Shown here: positions 63,541-64,000 of the stretch, in pieces | Layout of the letters: every line of letters starts with the position of its first letter | Position numbering within the stretch: the stretch's first letter is position 1 | NCBI GenBank assembly: GCA_037355855.1 | Contig: CM074759.1 | Span: 7,874,001 to 7,938,000 of the forward strand | Direction of reading: 5' to 3' | Length of the DNA stretch: 64,000 nucleotides | Origin: Pseudo-nitzschia pungens | Taxonomy: Eukaryota > Bacillariophyta > Bacillariophyceae > Bacillariales > Bacillariaceae | Position numbers and translations under genes: made by a program | The notes under the pieces: generated by a model | Told to the model about the DNA's origin: nothing | Database searches by the model: none | The model's input: only the letters and a program-made list of their open reading frames with translations

Positions 63541-64000
63541 AATTTGGGTGTCACCACTGAATAATTAATATTTGTTCCACTACTGCGGAATTTACTAGAA
63601 AAAAGTACCAAATCACATATCTGAATGAATGCGGCCAATAGTTGTGTGATTCCAGTGTGAATATTTCTCATCCTGTGCATGGGCAAGACTATTCAAAAAG
63701 AAATATTCAAAAATCACCAATAGTTTGGATGTCACAACTGAATAATTAATATTTGGCCCAGTACCGCAGCATTTACTAGAAAATACTGTAAAATCACATA
63801 TCAGAATGAATCTGGCCAATATTTGTGTGATTCCAGTGTGAATATTTCTCATCCTGTGCATGGGCAAGACTATTCAAACAGAAGTATTCAAAAATCACCA
63901 ATAATTTGGGTGTCACCACAGAATAATTAATATTTGGCCAACTACTGGAGAATTTACTAGAAAAAAGTACCAAATCACATATCAGAATGAATCTGGCCAA
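63541..64000. repeat. 181-bp satellite, array 3 (runs off the window)
   Basis: About two and a half units, with landmarks near 63680 and 63862. The array starts inside a unit (AATTTGGGTGTCACC) and continues beyond the right edge. Confidence 0.95.

Noticed and set aside
41440..64000. CRISPR array in the repeat regions
   Set aside because: Eukaryotic nuclear DNA; repeats are directly tandem with no unique spacers of constant size and no cas genes.

Overview
The window is nuclear DNA of a eukaryote, most likely a pennate diatom of the Fragilariopsis or Pseudo-nitzschia type. The evidence is: short GT-AG introns of 74-167 bases in otherwise compact genes; a signal peptide with an ASAF-type plastid cleavage motif at the left end; DUF4116 repeats; a very large DUF285 (BspA-like) surface protein with a Pro-Ser stalk; and AT-rich spacers between GC-richer genes. 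The species assignment is inference.

Layout. 0.4-7.2 kb: a plastid-targeted YbaB-like protein, a DUF4116 repeat protein, an unknown Ser-rich protein and NudC. 7.8-13.2 kb (minus): a ZNFX1-type helicase with a C-terminal RZ zinc finger. 14.1-24.3 kb: a nearly pristine tyrosine-recombinase retrotransposon of the split-direct-repeat (Ngaro/PAT) type, with A1-ORFs-B1-A2-B2 organisation and five ORFs, one long and unrecognised. 24.6-29.2 kb: a WDR59-like GATOR2 subunit. 29.3-33.4 kb (minus): a membrane-anchored DUF229 (sulfatase/alkaline phosphatase fold) protein with a tandem second domain that has lost a key Asp. 34.5-39.7 kb: a small multi-pass membrane protein, a membrane-anchored methyltransferase-like protein and a small secreted Cys-rich protein. 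41.6-50.1 kb: an 8.5-kb intronless DUF285 surface protein. 50-64 kb: almost entirely repeats, with a 181-bp satellite in three arrays, GACGCGTT minisatellites, a segmental duplication of about 4-5 kb and copies of a transposon-like terminus with GGTCGCGAT subterminal repeats.

The main puzzle is reading frame. Four conserved multi-domain genes (ZNFX1, WDR59, DUF229, methyltransferase) are coherent only if the frame changes nine times. Eight of these changes are +1; the ninth is a -1 at an A8 run. With the predicted introns removed and these shifts applied, each gene closes to a whole number of codons. The 8.5-kb DUF285 gene, NudC and the retroelement ORFs show no comparable defect. Single-base insertion errors are the simplest explanation, but the one-sided bias needs testing.

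The genes do not form one pathway. The left and middle parts are ordinary housekeeping genes interrupted by a young retrotransposon; the right part looks like a repeat-rich, possibly pericentromeric or subtelomeric block next to a fast-evolving surface-protein gene.
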